A stretch of 64,000 bases of DNA from the NCBI RefSeq assembly GCF_000164675.2, contig NC_015678.1, positions 1,364,001 to 1,428,000 of the forward strand, in the 5' to 3' direction. The notes under the pieces are model-generated. The model did no database searches and had not been told where the DNA came from. It saw nothing but the letters and a program-made list of their open reading frames with translations. Position 1 is the first letter of the stretch; each line of letters opens with the position of its first letter. Position numbers and translations under genes: made by a program. The DNA comes from Streptococcus parasanguinis ATCC 15912 (GTDB lineage: Bacteria; Bacillota; Bacilli; Lactobacillales; Streptococcaceae). Below, piece after piece: positions 28,901-35,978 of this stretch.

Positions 28901-28981
28901 TGTCCCTAGTAAAACTGAACAGACACCCACACTATACTTGCGCAAAGAAAAGCGCTGTCGTCTATTAAATATATCTTTCAC
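19925..28981 (-). CDS. Giant LPXTG adhesin with isopeptide-type repeats (3018 residues)
   Basis: The protein begins with a YSIRK-type signal (FSLRKYSVGVCSVLLG), then a Ser/Thr/Glu/Lys-rich segment with KKSED repeats (about 40-200), an Arg-rich SRSRRNRRAL site, and a non-repeated N-terminal domain (about 235-650). From there, eight pilin-type domains of the FctA/Spy0128 kind (each with xLEGRxLxxxEF...YTVEE) alternate in the last six cases with six domains resembling the antigen I/II C-terminal (SspB C2) isopeptide fold, marked by YVVSKEKYDITGDKL and DTTKFEFGRYYKFDIP. A Pro-Thr stalk (PPT repeats), LPETGEE, a hydrophobic segment and KRKKRED follow, so sortase A should anchor it to peptidoglycan. 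It starts at GTG with AAGGAG upstream. The C-terminal units are almost identical. Role inferred: long, protease-resistant, host- or bacteria-binding fibril. Confidence 0.93.
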   Translation of the reverse strand: MKDIFNRRQRFSLRKYSVGVCSVLLGTALFVAGVPSASAEEVTATPESSTETAATETASSTEEVAETTTTESSSYEAPAALVATSEPVTTSSSEKAEATTETSKASEEEKKTEEASKEEKKTEDKKSEDKKSEDKKSEDKKSEDKKSSTEAKAEKATTSATTEATSSSEGAETATTSLAANPAVQPLNASANKPVADSTATTSATTLSAASTETANAGALATSRSRRNRRALTDHNNEPLTVTTYLKDGEVATPDMTDPNGATVSSQTVPAGYARKEGDWYTYAIWDLTEFNKRYNTKYYVRAYKRFDDSTDTTVELLDKNTGSVVETRTITASSGVQKFTTTTAASNSELTFQVDYKEGTFGRGRATQPFIQNGYEVGKSITDLVASGHQLTPAEQALFTAVYNARVTTDILNAVEPAYNGRTITDSNAKIPVTINKTTYYKVVDENNPTFNANKTDKTVQDYKENGNEVNLASYTLKAMEGQNFTASGERQFKRTESLGYNVTKETTYKLYQTANPDSTSGYVSRPYTVGTRFMDADRYGIKRIKEVVGEDGSVVIRIYLLDPRQQSKRSDGSLSTDGYMLIAETKPIKPAEWNSQELVVKKSPLYTIAHTVTDPKTGAKTNYPNGKEVPFDFQKSAGYTPYHTVFVPFLGDGIGYGITNAQLERGVYGSGTNVDLLNTLTPYEQPIYYYDKTETIKVKPEVEKQLEGRVLVNGEFSFKIKENSSSPGVEETVTNKDGKATFSELSYTKEGTYTYTITELAGRDKDVDYDAMEVTMTVKVTKDAHGDLQATVKYSGTGGFASSADDKVFNNYVVAPVKTKFDFTKALAGRTLKDGEFSFVLKDANGAVVETVKNDADGNVTFSELSFDNTKVGTHTYTVEEVIPENKEFGMTYDQMKATVTVEVAKNGHSLTTVTNVTSTGGKDANGNATDGTADKEFNNKVTPPETPEFQPEKFVVSKEKYDITGKKLMDDDDELTNEYTETNADPYVDKTNNNEPENLNTKTVKRGSKLVYQVWLDTTKFTEANNIQYVGVSDTYDADKLDVNAADIKAYDSVTGAEVTNKFDIKVENGTITATSKDEFIKDKVNAPVIDTTKFEFGRYYKFDIPATVKESVKAGADIENTANQTVHVYNPVSKTVEKPEKPTQKRVNSVPVPVEMNFTKRLEGRELQAKEFEFVLKKDGVEVERVKNDAAGKIVFKTLEFGRDDLGKTYNYTVEETPGTDATVKYDTMVATVKVVVSHDGTAKAIVANVTDAADKEFNNRVTPPEEPKFQPEKYVVSKEKYDITGDKLVDDDRELADKYADTNANPYADDASNNEAENLNTKTVERGSKLVYQVWLDTTKFDAANKDNIQTVGISDNYDEAKLNLNAADIKAYDSVTGAEVTDKFDIAVNNGVITANLKAGFTKSLGDAENTQVIDTTKFEFGRYYKFDIPTTVKDDVVAGADIENTAAQVVNYYNPTSKKVEKPEKPTEKRVNNVPISVEFNFTKKLEGRALKANEFTFELKDSDNVVIATATNDADGNFKFTPVDYTNKAGKTVTALKYQKGQEGTYTYTVTEVKGTDSTVTYDTMAAVVTVKVSHDGTAKALITNVTEPADKEFNNRVTPPTEPKFQPEKYVVSKAKFDITGTKLVDDDSELTDKYGETNTNPYVDTTANNEDENLNTKPVERGQKLYYQVWLDTTKFDANNKDNIQTVGITDNYDKDKLTVNASDIKVYDSVTGADVTTKFDISDNNGVLTANLKDGFTKSLGDAENTQIIDTTKFEFGRYYKFDIPATVKDDVVAGADIENKAAQVVNYYNPVSKTVEKPNKPTEKRVNSVPISVEFNFTKKLEGRDLKAGEFTFELKDSDNVVIATATNDAAGKIKFAPVDYTNKAGETVTALKYKKGQEGTYKYTVTEVKGTDATVDYDTMAAVVTVTVSHDGTAKALITNVTEPADKEFNNTVRPPEEPKFQPEKYVVSKEKYDITGDKLVDDDKELADKYADTNADPYADNTINNEVENLNTKTVERGSKLVYQVWLDTTKFDAANKDNIQSVGISDDYDEAKLELDSTKIKAYDSVTGAEVTDKFDITVNNGVITATLKDGFTKSLGDADNTQVIDTTKFAFGRYYKFDIPTTVKADVPGGVDIENTAAQVVNYYNPTTKKVEKPSKPTEKRVNNVPVEVEFNFTKRLEGRELKANEFSFVLKDSEGNTLETVSNDAAGNVKFKALEFKKGQEGVHNYTVEEVKGSDATVTYDTMKANVTVTVKHDGTAKVLIATVGEIADKEFNNRVTPPEEPKFQPEKYVVSKEKYDITGDKLVDDDKELADKYADTNADPYADDASNNEKENLNTKTVNRGDKLVYQVWLDTTKFDAANKDNIQSVGISDDYDEAKLELDSTKIKAYDSVTGAEVTDKFDITVNNGVITATLKDGFTKSLGDAENTQVIDTTKFEFGRYYKFDIPTTVKADVPGGVDIENTAAQVVNYYNPTTKKVEKPSKPTEKRVNNVPVEVEFNFTKRLEGRELKANEFSFVLKDSEGNTLETVSNDAAGNVKFKALEFKKGQEGVHNYTVEEVKGSDATVTYDTMKANVTVTVKHDGTAKVLIATVGEIADKEFNNRVTPPEEPKFQPEKYVVSKEKYDITGDKLVDDDKELADKYADTNADPYADDASNNEKENLNTKTVNRGDKLVYQVWLDTTKFDAANKDNIQSVGISDDYDEAKLELDSTKIKAYDSVTGAEVTDKFDITVNNGVITATLKDGFTKSLGDADNTQVIDTTKFAFGRYYKFDIPTTVKADVPGGVDIENTAAQVVNYYNPTTKKVEKPSKPTEKRVNNVPVEVEFNFTKRLEGRELKANEFSFVLKDKDGVVVTTVTNDANGNIKFTPIKYTNKEGKEVTALEFKRGEEGTYIYHVEEIRGTDSSVVYDKMVATVGIVVNKAGKVLVATTKLPEDTEFNNTVIPPTPPTPPTPPTPPTPPTPPTPPTPPTPPTPPTPPTPTTPPAPALPETGEEQSASAALLGAALGMVGLAGLAKRKKRED
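20050..20166. repeat. GGTGTTGGC/T tandem repeats coding Pro-Pro-Thr stalk
   Basis: A 9-bp unit repeats about a dozen times and encodes the (PPT)n linker just before LPETG in the giant adhesin. It would span the cell wall. Confidence 0.9.
20167..26890. repeat. Array of about 1-kb adhesin repeats; last units 981 bp apart
   Basis: The array encodes the alternating domains of the adhesin. The landmark CGCATATG recurs at 21041, 22022, 23003 and 25043, with a diverged CGACATATG at 24022. The three 3' spacings that I could measure are 981, 981 and about 1020 bp. The 3'-most units are nearly identical, while the units toward 26 kb differ, so the array seems to be growing or being homogenised at its 3' end. 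Confidence 0.88.
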
Positions 28982-29028
28982 TTATATCATTCTCCTTATT
29001 CATTTCATGGCAAAACCATACATAAATC

Positions 29029-29058
29029 ATAGTATCAAAAAGGTAAAAAAGCTGTCAA
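29029..29058 (-). promoter_or_regulatory. Promoter of the giant adhesin gene
   Basis: Minus strand TTGACA (29053-29058), 18-bp spacer, TACTAT (29029-29034), about 48 bp before the GTG start. Confidence 0.7.
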
Positions 29059-29219
29059 ACTAATGATCCAAAAGATTCCAAATCCTTCGCCTTTTGCACA
29101 AATTAGCTAGTATTCCTGAAATCCTTCAGCCTAAATATCATATTTTTCCCCAATCGTGCAATTTCTCAATCTAGAAAGCAACACTGTCCTGACGGGGAAT
29201 GGAATAGCTTGTAGACTTT

Positions 29220-29717
29220 TTACAAATGTACCTGTTGAATCCATCCAGTATCCACATCATAAACTGCCCCTGAAATCACTACGTCATTTGGAATCAGTGG
29301 AGACCTTTTGAGGAGCAACATATCTTCACGGACACTCTCTTCAACATCTTGAAAAGGTAGGAAATCTTGATTCCCAACATCAACACCAAGTTCCTTCTTT
29401 AAATGCTGTCGAAAGGCTTCGTTTTCAAAGGTTTGAGCGCCACAATCTGTGTGGTGTAAGACTACGATTTCTCGGGTTCCCATCTGTTGCTGAGAGATGA
29501 CCAGGGACCGGATCATATCCTCCGTTACGCGTCCACCAGCATTCCGTAAAATATGGGCATCTCCAAGAGCGAGACCAAGCGCTGGGGCAACGTGAAGACG
29601 AGAATCCATACAAGTCACAATCGCCACTTGCGTTTTCGGCTTGATAGGAAGATGAAGATCTCCGTGTAGTTCAACATAAGCTTGATTAGCTTTTAAAAAA
29701 TTCTCAAAGTAGGACAT
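29220..29717 (-). CDS. Beta-class carbonic anhydrase
   Basis: The 165-residue enzyme interconverts CO2 and bicarbonate. The zinc ligands and dyad are visible: Cys36, Asp38 and Arg40 in CMDSR, and His89-x-x-Cys92 in HHTDC. It is of the short streptococcal type needed for growth at ambient CO2. I start at 29717 (MSYFENF), preceded by AAGGA; the frame runs on to 29741. It follows radA, as in other streptococci. Confidence 0.94.
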   Translation of the reverse strand: MSYFENFLKANQAYVELHGDLHLPIKPKTQVAIVTCMDSRLHVAPALGLALGDAHILRNAGGRVTEDMIRSLVISQQQMGTREIVVLHHTDCGAQTFENEAFRQHLKKELGVDVGNQDFLPFQDVEESVREDMLLLKRSPLIPNDVVISGAVYDVDTGWIQQVHL

Positions 29718-29816
29718 GGCCACTTCCTTTCTGGAAAACAAAATATTTTGAATTCCAAATTATTTATACCCTATCTTACCATCTTTCCGTTAGCTTGTCA
29801 GCTGATTCTAATCTGC

Positions 29817-31178
29817 CTAGCCAAAAACCTTCTTCAAGACTTCACCAATGGTCGTCACCCCAATTACCTGAATCCCAGCTGGCGGGGTAATCCCCGTCAG
29901 AGAATTTTTCGGAACATAAATCTTGGTAAAACCAAGTTTAGCAGCTTCATTGATCCGTTGCTCGATCCGGTTGACCCGGCGGACTTCTCCAGTCAAGCCC
30001 AACTCTCCAACGAAACACTCTTGCGGGTTGGTTGGCTTGTCCTTGTAGCTGGAGGCAATGGCTACGGCCACGGCTAGGTCGATAGCTGGCTCATCCAATT
30101 TGACGCCACCTGCAGACTTAAGATAGGCATCCTGATTTTGGAGCAAGAGGCCTGCGCGTTTTTCTAACACCGCCATGATGAGACTGGCCCGATTGAAATC
30201 AAGCCCAGTTGTCGTCCGCTTGGCATTTCCAAACATGGTTGGCGTCACCAAGGCCTGCACTTCGGCTAGAATCGGACGTGTTCCCTCCATAGTAACTACG
30301 ATAGAGGATCCAGTCGCGCCATCTAAACGCTCTTCTAGAAAGACCTGACTAGGATTGAGGACCTCGACCAGGCCACCTGATTGCATCTCAAAGATTCCGA
30401 TCTCATTGGTCGAGCCAAAGCGGTTTTTGACGGCTCTCAGGATTCGGAAGGTGTGGTGGCGTTCGCCTTCAAAGTAGAGCACCGTATCCACCATATGCTC
30501 CAGCATCCGAGGCCCTGCCAAGGTTCCTTCCTTGGTCACATGACCGACGATAAAGATGGCAATGTTATTAGTCTTAGCCAACTGCATGAGCTCAGCTGTT
30601 ACCTCTCGCACCTGAGAGACTGACCCCTGCACCCCTGAAATTTCAGGAGACATAATGGTCTGGATAGAGTCGATGATGAGAAAATCTGGCTGGATGCGCT
30701 CCACTTCTGCTCGCACGCTCTGCATATTGGTCTCAGCATAGAGGTAAAACTCACTGTCGATATCCCCTAAGCGCTCTGCTCGGAGTTTGATCTGCTGGGC
30801 CGACTCCTCCCCACTGACATAGAGGACCGTTCCCACTTGAGACAGTTGAGTCGAGACTTGAAGGAGCAGGGTCGATTTCCCAATCCCTGGATCTCCCCCG
30901 ATGAGGACCAGACTTCCCGGCACCACACCTCCACCAAGGACGCGGTTAAATTCCTCCATCTCGGTCTTGGTCCGATGGACATTGATAGAGGTCACGTCCG
31001 CCAATTTCATGGGTTTGGTCTTTTCACCCGTCAAGGATACCCGTGCATTCTTGACCTCTGCGACCTCGACCTCCTCGAAAAAAGAAGACCAAGAACCACA
31101 GTTAGGACAGCGCCCTAGGTATTTGGGTGAATTATAGGCACAATTTTGACAAATAAATGTCGTTTTTTTCTTAGCGAT
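29817..31178 (-). CDS. radA: DNA repair/recombination protein RadA, ATC start codon
   Basis: RadA (Sms) is a hexameric RecA-like ATPase that helps RecA in branch migration and in natural transformation. From the first ATG (31034) the frame gives only 405 residues and lacks the zinc finger, but it is open further upstream and encodes [12 protein letters not shown]...CPNC, the full four-cysteine finger. No ATG, GTG or TTG lies there before the in-frame TAG. The best start is ATC at 31178, six bases after GAGG, giving 453 residues, the family length. Walker [11 protein letters not shown] is at about 94-103, the KNRFG motif near 250, and a Lon-like C-terminal domain follows. It is 13 bp downstream of the phosphatase gene. 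Confidence 0.93.
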   Translation of the reverse strand: MAKKKTTFICQNCAYNSPKYLGRCPNCGSWSSFFEEVEVAEVKNARVSLTGEKTKPMKLADVTSINVHRTKTEMEEFNRVLGGGVVPGSLVLIGGDPGIGKSTLLLQVSTQLSQVGTVLYVSGEESAQQIKLRAERLGDIDSEFYLYAETNMQSVRAEVERIQPDFLIIDSIQTIMSPEISGVQGSVSQVREVTAELMQLAKTNNIAIFIVGHVTKEGTLAGPRMLEHMVDTVLYFEGERHHTFRILRAVKNRFGSTNEIGIFEMQSGGLVEVLNPSQVFLEERLDGATGSSIVVTMEGTRPILAEVQALVTPTMFGNAKRTTTGLDFNRASLIMAVLEKRAGLLLQNQDAYLKSAGGVKLDEPAIDLAVAVAIASSYKDKPTNPQECFVGELGLTGEVRRVNRIEQRINEAAKLGFTKIYVPKNSLTGITPPAGIQVIGVTTIGEVLKKVFG

Positions 31179-31191
31179 GATAAACCTCTTT

Positions 31192-31731
31192 CTAAATCTC
31201 TATCTCACACTCAATCACTTGACAAAAATCAATCTTCTCATTTGGCACAAACTGGCGCATGAGCATTCCGTGAGTTACAATGATAATAGTTTTATAATTT
31301 TTATATTTTTCCAAAGCTCTTAAAAAACGATGGCGCATCTCTATATCAGTTTCATAGCGATAAGGAGAATCTTCAGATAAACCTCCTTGATGTTTTAGAT
31401 AATATTCATGAGCTACCAATACACTAGTTAAATCAGAGTTAGTGCCATCTAAGTCTGGACGCCACTCATGAAAAAATGGCTCCACAAATAAGTCCAATCC
31501 TGTTTCAACTGCTATATAATGTGCTGTTTCTAAAGCCCTCGTCACAGACGATGAAATAATAATCTCTGCCTTTCCAAAACATGCAGTTTTAGCAACTTCT
31601 TTTGCCAGACTGCGACCTTTTTCTGTCAATGGTGCTAAATCACGACCAAAACCACTATAGAGTTGGGGATTTTCAAGTTTATCAAGCATACTATAATCTG
31701 GCTCCCCATGACGGACAAAGATAATCTTCAT
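31192..31731 (-). CDS. Histidine phosphatase (phosphoglycerate mutase) family protein
   Basis: The 179-residue protein shows the catalytic VRHGEPD near its N-terminus (residues 5-11) and the second histidine in [10 protein letters not shown] near residue 155. It is a phosphatase-type member; the substrate is unknown. The ATG at 31731 comes one base after the dut stop (TAAGATG), so the genes are coupled; the frame's upstream extension runs into dut and is ignored. The dut-phosphatase-radA order is conserved in streptococci. Confidence 0.88.
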   Translation of the reverse strand: MKIIFVRHGEPDYSMLDKLENPQLYSGFGRDLAPLTEKGRSLAKEVAKTACFGKAEIIISSSVTRALETAHYIAVETGLDLFVEPFFHEWRPDLDGTNSDLTSVLVAHEYYLKHQGGLSEDSPYRYETDIEMRHRFLRALEKYKNYKTIIIVTHGMLMRQFVPNEKIDFCQVIECEIEI

Positions 31732-31732
31732 C

Positions 31733-32179
31733 TTAGTACCCTGTTGACCCAAATCCACCCGTCCGCACGCCGTCTGCTTCATCCCCATCTGCAATCAAGA
31801 AAGGAGCAAAGACAGCCTGAACTACACGTTCCCCAACTTCAAGGACGACTTCTTGGTCCGTAATATTTTTCATCTGAGCAAAGATATGGCCTTCATTCCC
31901 TGGATTGCCGTAGTAGTCTCCATCAATGACACCCACAGAGTTAATCAAGACCAGACCTTTTTTACGAGGGTTAGAGGAACGATCATAGAGATAGAGCACC
32001 TCGCCCGCTTGCATATAGGCCTTAACACCAGTCGGAACGAGGACGATTTCCCCAGGAGCAATCACCGTGCGTTCTGCCACTTTTAAGTCATAGCCGGCCG
32101 CATGCGCTGTCTCCCGCTTTGGCAGCAAGTCCAGATTAGTATAGGCTGATACAAGTTCAAATCCACGAATTTTTATCAT
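31733..32179 (-). CDS. dut: dUTP diphosphatase
   Basis: The 148-residue trimeric dUTPase hydrolyses dUTP to dUMP, keeping uracil out of DNA and feeding thymidylate synthesis. Family motifs are HAAGYDL, YDRSS, GVIDGDYYGN, VQAVFAP and the C-terminal TGGFGSTGY. The start at 32179 (MIKIRGF) has AAGGA seven bases upstream; ATGs at 32185 and 32200 are too close to or inside the binding site. Confidence 0.95.
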   Translation of the reverse strand: MIKIRGFELVSAYTNLDLLPKRETAHAAGYDLKVAERTVIAPGEIVLVPTGVKAYMQAGEVLYLYDRSSNPRKKGLVLINSVGVIDGDYYGNPGNEGHIFAQMKNITDQEVVLEVGERVVQAVFAPFLIADGDEADGVRTGGFGSTGY

Positions 32180-32400
32180 CTTCATTTCCTTTCTTTCCAC
32201 TAGAAAACTTAAAATATCTCGCCTCCTATTATACTACATCTGTAAGCAAAAAATACTGTAGTCTCACTTATATTATTCGCAAGACAGTCGAAAAAAGTTT
32301 AATTCCAATTTTTGGGTTCATCCTTTTACTCTGCCTGTAGATAATGGCGCGCCCCTGAGACAGAACCCTGCTTATCATGCGATTTTTATGTTTGCCATCT

Positions 32401-32475
32401 AAAAAGAGACTCTGTCCTTTGGGACAAAGCCTCCTTAATAATTGCACAGTACCCTTCAACCTAAATTCGATTGGG
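32401..32475 (-). terminator. Double terminator after the truncated LPXTG gene
   Basis: Minus strand, first CCCAATC/GGTTGAAGGG (about 32448-32472), then GGAGGCTTTGTCC, loop, GGACAGAGTCTC and TTTTT (32401-32434). The first hairpin is shared with the flank at 40832-40880. The second looks like a shrunken version of the GAGGCTGGGACA end of the dispersed repeat. The rest of 32180-32400 holds nothing I can assign. Confidence 0.7.
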
Positions 32476-32482
32476 CGATCAA

Positions 32483-35400
32483 TTATTCATTTTTATCTTT
32501 TTTGCGTTTTGCAAGACCTGCAAATCCAAACATACCAAGTACAGCCCCTAACAATGCAACAGCCGTTGATTGTTCTTCACCTGTATTTGGAAGTTTAGCA
32601 GATTCAGTTTTCTTAGAAGAAACCGTTGCTACACGATCTTGATGATCAGTTTGTCCATTCATTTCTTCAGTTGAAACTATCAATCGTTCTGACGGAATTA
32701 CAACAGTCTTCCCGTCTAATTCTACAGTAGCATTACCATAATGATCTACCTTAACTGTTGAACCTGGATTCACTTGTTTGATCTTAGCAGCAATTTCTGA
32801 ACGCTCTTCATCAGTTAGATTTGATGGATCCTTAACTAGAGTCTTTTCACCTGGAATTTTAACAAAGGTATTCGAAGTCTTATCAGGATTGTTATCTGAA
32901 TTTGAATTATTGTTACCCTTATTACCAGATTCTGAAACTTTTGTAATCGTTTGTTCTGGTGCCAAAATTGCTGTTGTACCATCTGGGAAGGTTACTGTAG
33001 CTGTACCATCGTTACCCACTTCTACCTTACTTGCTGTAGGGTTAGCTTTCTTAACTTCGTCTGCTATCTTAGCTTTTTCCGCATCTGTAAGAACTGATGG
33101 GTTCACTACTGGGGTAACAGCTGGAGCCTTAACAGCTTTATCAGTGGCTTGAACTGGATCACTTGCGTCTGATGTTTGACCATCTTTCGTTGCTTTTACA
33201 GTTACTGGGCCTGCTGGAATATCAACTGTTGGTGTAATAGTAGCTTTACCAGTGTTATCAGCTGTAGCTTCACCAATCTTGTTGCCATCTTTATCGTAGA
33301 GGGCTACTGTTGATCCTGGTTCTGCTGTCACTTCAACTGGGGTCTTAGTGCCGGCTTTACCTGTTAGATCTGTATCGACAACTGGTTTAGATGGAGCTGT
33401 TGGAGCTTTAGTTACAAATTCTGACAATGGTTTTGTATCTTTAGAACCATCTTTATAGGTTACAACAACATTGTTTCCATCTTTTTCTACTTTATCAACA
33501 ACTTTTGAAGCATCTTCTACTTCTTGACCTTTTTTGTCAGCTAAACGTGCATCTGGATTGTTTTGAGAATATTCAACTTTAACTTTCTCTTTAATTTTTT
33601 CAAACTCTTTATCAGTAACATTGTTAGCATCTGATATGGCTACTTTATCTGCTTCTGATGGAGTTTTGATATCATATTTCTTAGTTTGTGCTTTTAATAC
33701 GAAAGTTACTGCACCTGGGTCAGTTAGATATGTACCAACAATTTCTCCATTATTTTTAGTTTTGGTTGCATTATTAGAAATCTCTGCACCATCTGTATCA
33801 GTTGCAGTGGCAAAACGAGTTACAAGTTCTAATGAATCTGATTCTGTTTTTGGTAATCTATTTTCAGCAATACCAGAAACTTGTCCTGTTACTTTGATTT
33901 TTGCTGGGGTATTTGTTTCAGAATTAATCGCTGTTACAGTGTAGCCCCATTCATTATCTTGTTTTTCTGGATTCCCATCAACGTTATTTAGGGCAATATT
34001 TCCACCTTTTTTGAGTGAAGCTGATTTAATTTTTCCAGAATCGTCGTTAAATGTGATATCAACGTCTGCATCTTCACCAGTATAAAGATAAACTTCTTTT
34101 TTGTTTGGAGCAGGATCTGAATACGGAATCTCTACTGTTGGAGCCTCGTTTTGACGTGCAGGATTTACAACTACAGTAACTTCAATCTCGCCTGACTCTT
34201 TACCTTGGCTATCAACAGCTTTATACTTAACTGTATAAGTGCCTAGGGTATTTGTATCAACTGTCTTGGTTGCTGCGTTACCGTTTACTGAAACAACTTC
34301 AGCATGAACCTTATCACCTAGTGTTGCTTGAGCATCATCTTCTTTATCTGCTACTGTCACAAGAGATGCAAGGTCAAGTTGATCACCTTGTTGAACAGTT
34401 TTTTTGTTTCCTTCAACAGCTGATGCAATAGTTGGAGCTTGGTTTTCTACACCGCGTGGTTGCCAGCCAGCCACACTTGAGAAACCACCTTCCATCACGT
34501 TTGAGATAGATGATACTTCTGTACCTGCAATCTTATCAGCCATTGTAAGGACAATCGTATCTTGGAACTTCCCGTGTTCGTAAGATTTGACAGTTGCCTT
34601 ATCTGACTTCTGTGACACCCATGCAGCTGAGGCATTGTCACGTTTGACTGGAATCTCGACTGATTGACCTGCAGTATTTGTATAGCGCATGTAGGCAATC
34701 CCTGCATCGTGAGGAACCTTAAGAGTCACCTCTTTTTGCCCTGCAATAACAGCATCTTGATTAGTAGACAAGTTTGAAGGTTCAACCGTTGTCGCACCGA
34801 TAGATACTGGAACTGTACGACGACTACTTTCTGTTCCGTCAACCGTTTGAGTCACCTGAACAATTTGACGTGGTTTAATAGTTGCACCATCACCCTGATT
34901 GTTGTTCAAGGCTGTTGGAAGCTCTCCTGTAGTCCAGTTCCCACTACTATCAACAGTTACATTGCCGATATTCTGTTCGCGACCATCGACATAAAGCTTG
35001 ATAGTTGCCCCTGGAATTCCTGTTCCAGAAAGTGTACTTGAAGTTGAAGCCACTGTCTGAACTGGAACGTTGACAGAGGTATTGTTCAAATTCGGAGTCA
35101 CATTTGGTGTTGCAACCTGACTAACCAAGTGCTTGTCATACTTACCTGAAATAGCATACCAGTTATTTCTTGGTAGCCCTGTCTTGGATTCAATTCCGGC
35201 AATATAAGAAATGTTTTGTGATGAGTCTTCAACTACTGTACGGTACTTAATAGTAAACTTGCGAGCGCTAGAAGCGTTAGCTAATTGAAGGACATAAACC
35301 TTTTTAGTGTCCCCCATGACACCGCTAAGACCATTTACATTATTGTAATCACTTCCGACAGTATTTTTGACACGCCATTCAAGTCTATTCCCGTCATCAA

Positions 35401-35585
35401 TGAACTGAACACCTTCTTTATTTGCTACACCGGCATTAGGCTCCTTGTTTGCATCTTTCCAACCATATCGGTCAACGAAAGCACCATCATACTACCAAAA
35501 TAAGCGAGCAACCAAATAAGAAGTGTTTCCCCTTTTTAATCATCCGCCAATTTTTTTGTTCTGTATTTCTCCTATTAAAATACAT
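32483..35585 (-). pseudogene. LPXTG surface protein, signal peptide out of frame with the body
   Basis: An ATG at 35585 with AAAAGGAG upstream opens a 32-residue signal peptide (WRMIKKGKHFLFGCSLIL) that stops at TGA (35487-35489). The body lies in another frame, open from 35491 (just after a TAG) to 32483, and first meets an ATG at 35317. Compared with the homologous start at 40494, the N-terminal region after the signal is missing, so a deletion near 35490-35500 probably joined signal and body out of frame. The body has Ig-like domains (about 1000 codons in all), a KAPTAPSKPVVD Big_6-type domain, two Rib/alpha-like segments with VTFPDGTT, and LPNTGEEQST with a membrane segment and KRKKDKNE. 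Without a signal it would stay in the cytoplasm. Confidence 0.75.
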
Positions 35586-35628
35586 TTAAACATCTCCTTT
35601 TTACTATATAGTGCATTTTCGCAATTAA

Positions 35629-35657
35629 ATTATATTATAAAATATAAATTTTATCAA
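35629..35657 (-). promoter_or_regulatory. Promoter of the truncated LPXTG gene
   Basis: Minus strand TTGATA (35652-35657), 17-bp spacer, TATAAT (35629-35634), 43 bp before the ATG. The promoter and binding site remain intact although the gene is broken. Confidence 0.7.
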
Positions 35658-35801
35658 ACAAAATATGCCTAAAATGTCTCGCTTAAGAAATTGAAGGGAA
35701 TTTTTGTGAAAATGTTGTTTAATACTATTAACTAAACTAAAATAAATATACAAAAAGATAATAAATATTTTTTAAACATCACATAGGACATCTGACAAAA
35801 A

Positions 35802-35837
35802 CAAAAAAAGACAAATACCAAAAATGATATTTGTCTT
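35802..35837 (-). terminator. Terminator of the lectin-domain LPXTG gene
   Basis: Minus strand: AAGACAAATA, 10-base loop, TATTTGTCTT, then TTTTTG. It lies 140 bp after the stop at 35979. The remaining AT-rich DNA (35586-35800) holds only the promoter above. Confidence 0.85.
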
Positions 35838-35850
35838 AACAGGCTCAATT

Positions 35851-35905
35851 ATTTCTGTAGTGGGGAAAACCACTGTAGGAATGACGGAGTCTATTTTGTT
35901 GTAGA
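35851..35905. repeat. 55-bp intergenic repeat, copy 1
   Basis: This matches 40584-40638 in most positions (ATTTCTGTAGTGGG ... ACGGAG.CTATTTTG.TGTAGA). It may be the end of a lost insertion sequence or another small dispersed repeat; I cannot name it. Confidence 0.6.
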
Positions 35906-35978
35906 TAACAACGAGAAAAGAGGAAAATCATACGATTTCCTCATTTCTCAAATAGATACATCTAATCTATCAGGTTAT

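Noticed and set aside
19925..28981. Serine-rich repeat adhesin belonging to the glycosylation island
   Set aside because: It has a YSIRK signal and structured isopeptide domains, not a KxYKxGKxW signal with Ser-x repeats.
32268..32459. 63-residue open frame on the minus strand
   Set aside because: It crosses the terminator hairpin of the LPXTG gene and has no recognisable family.
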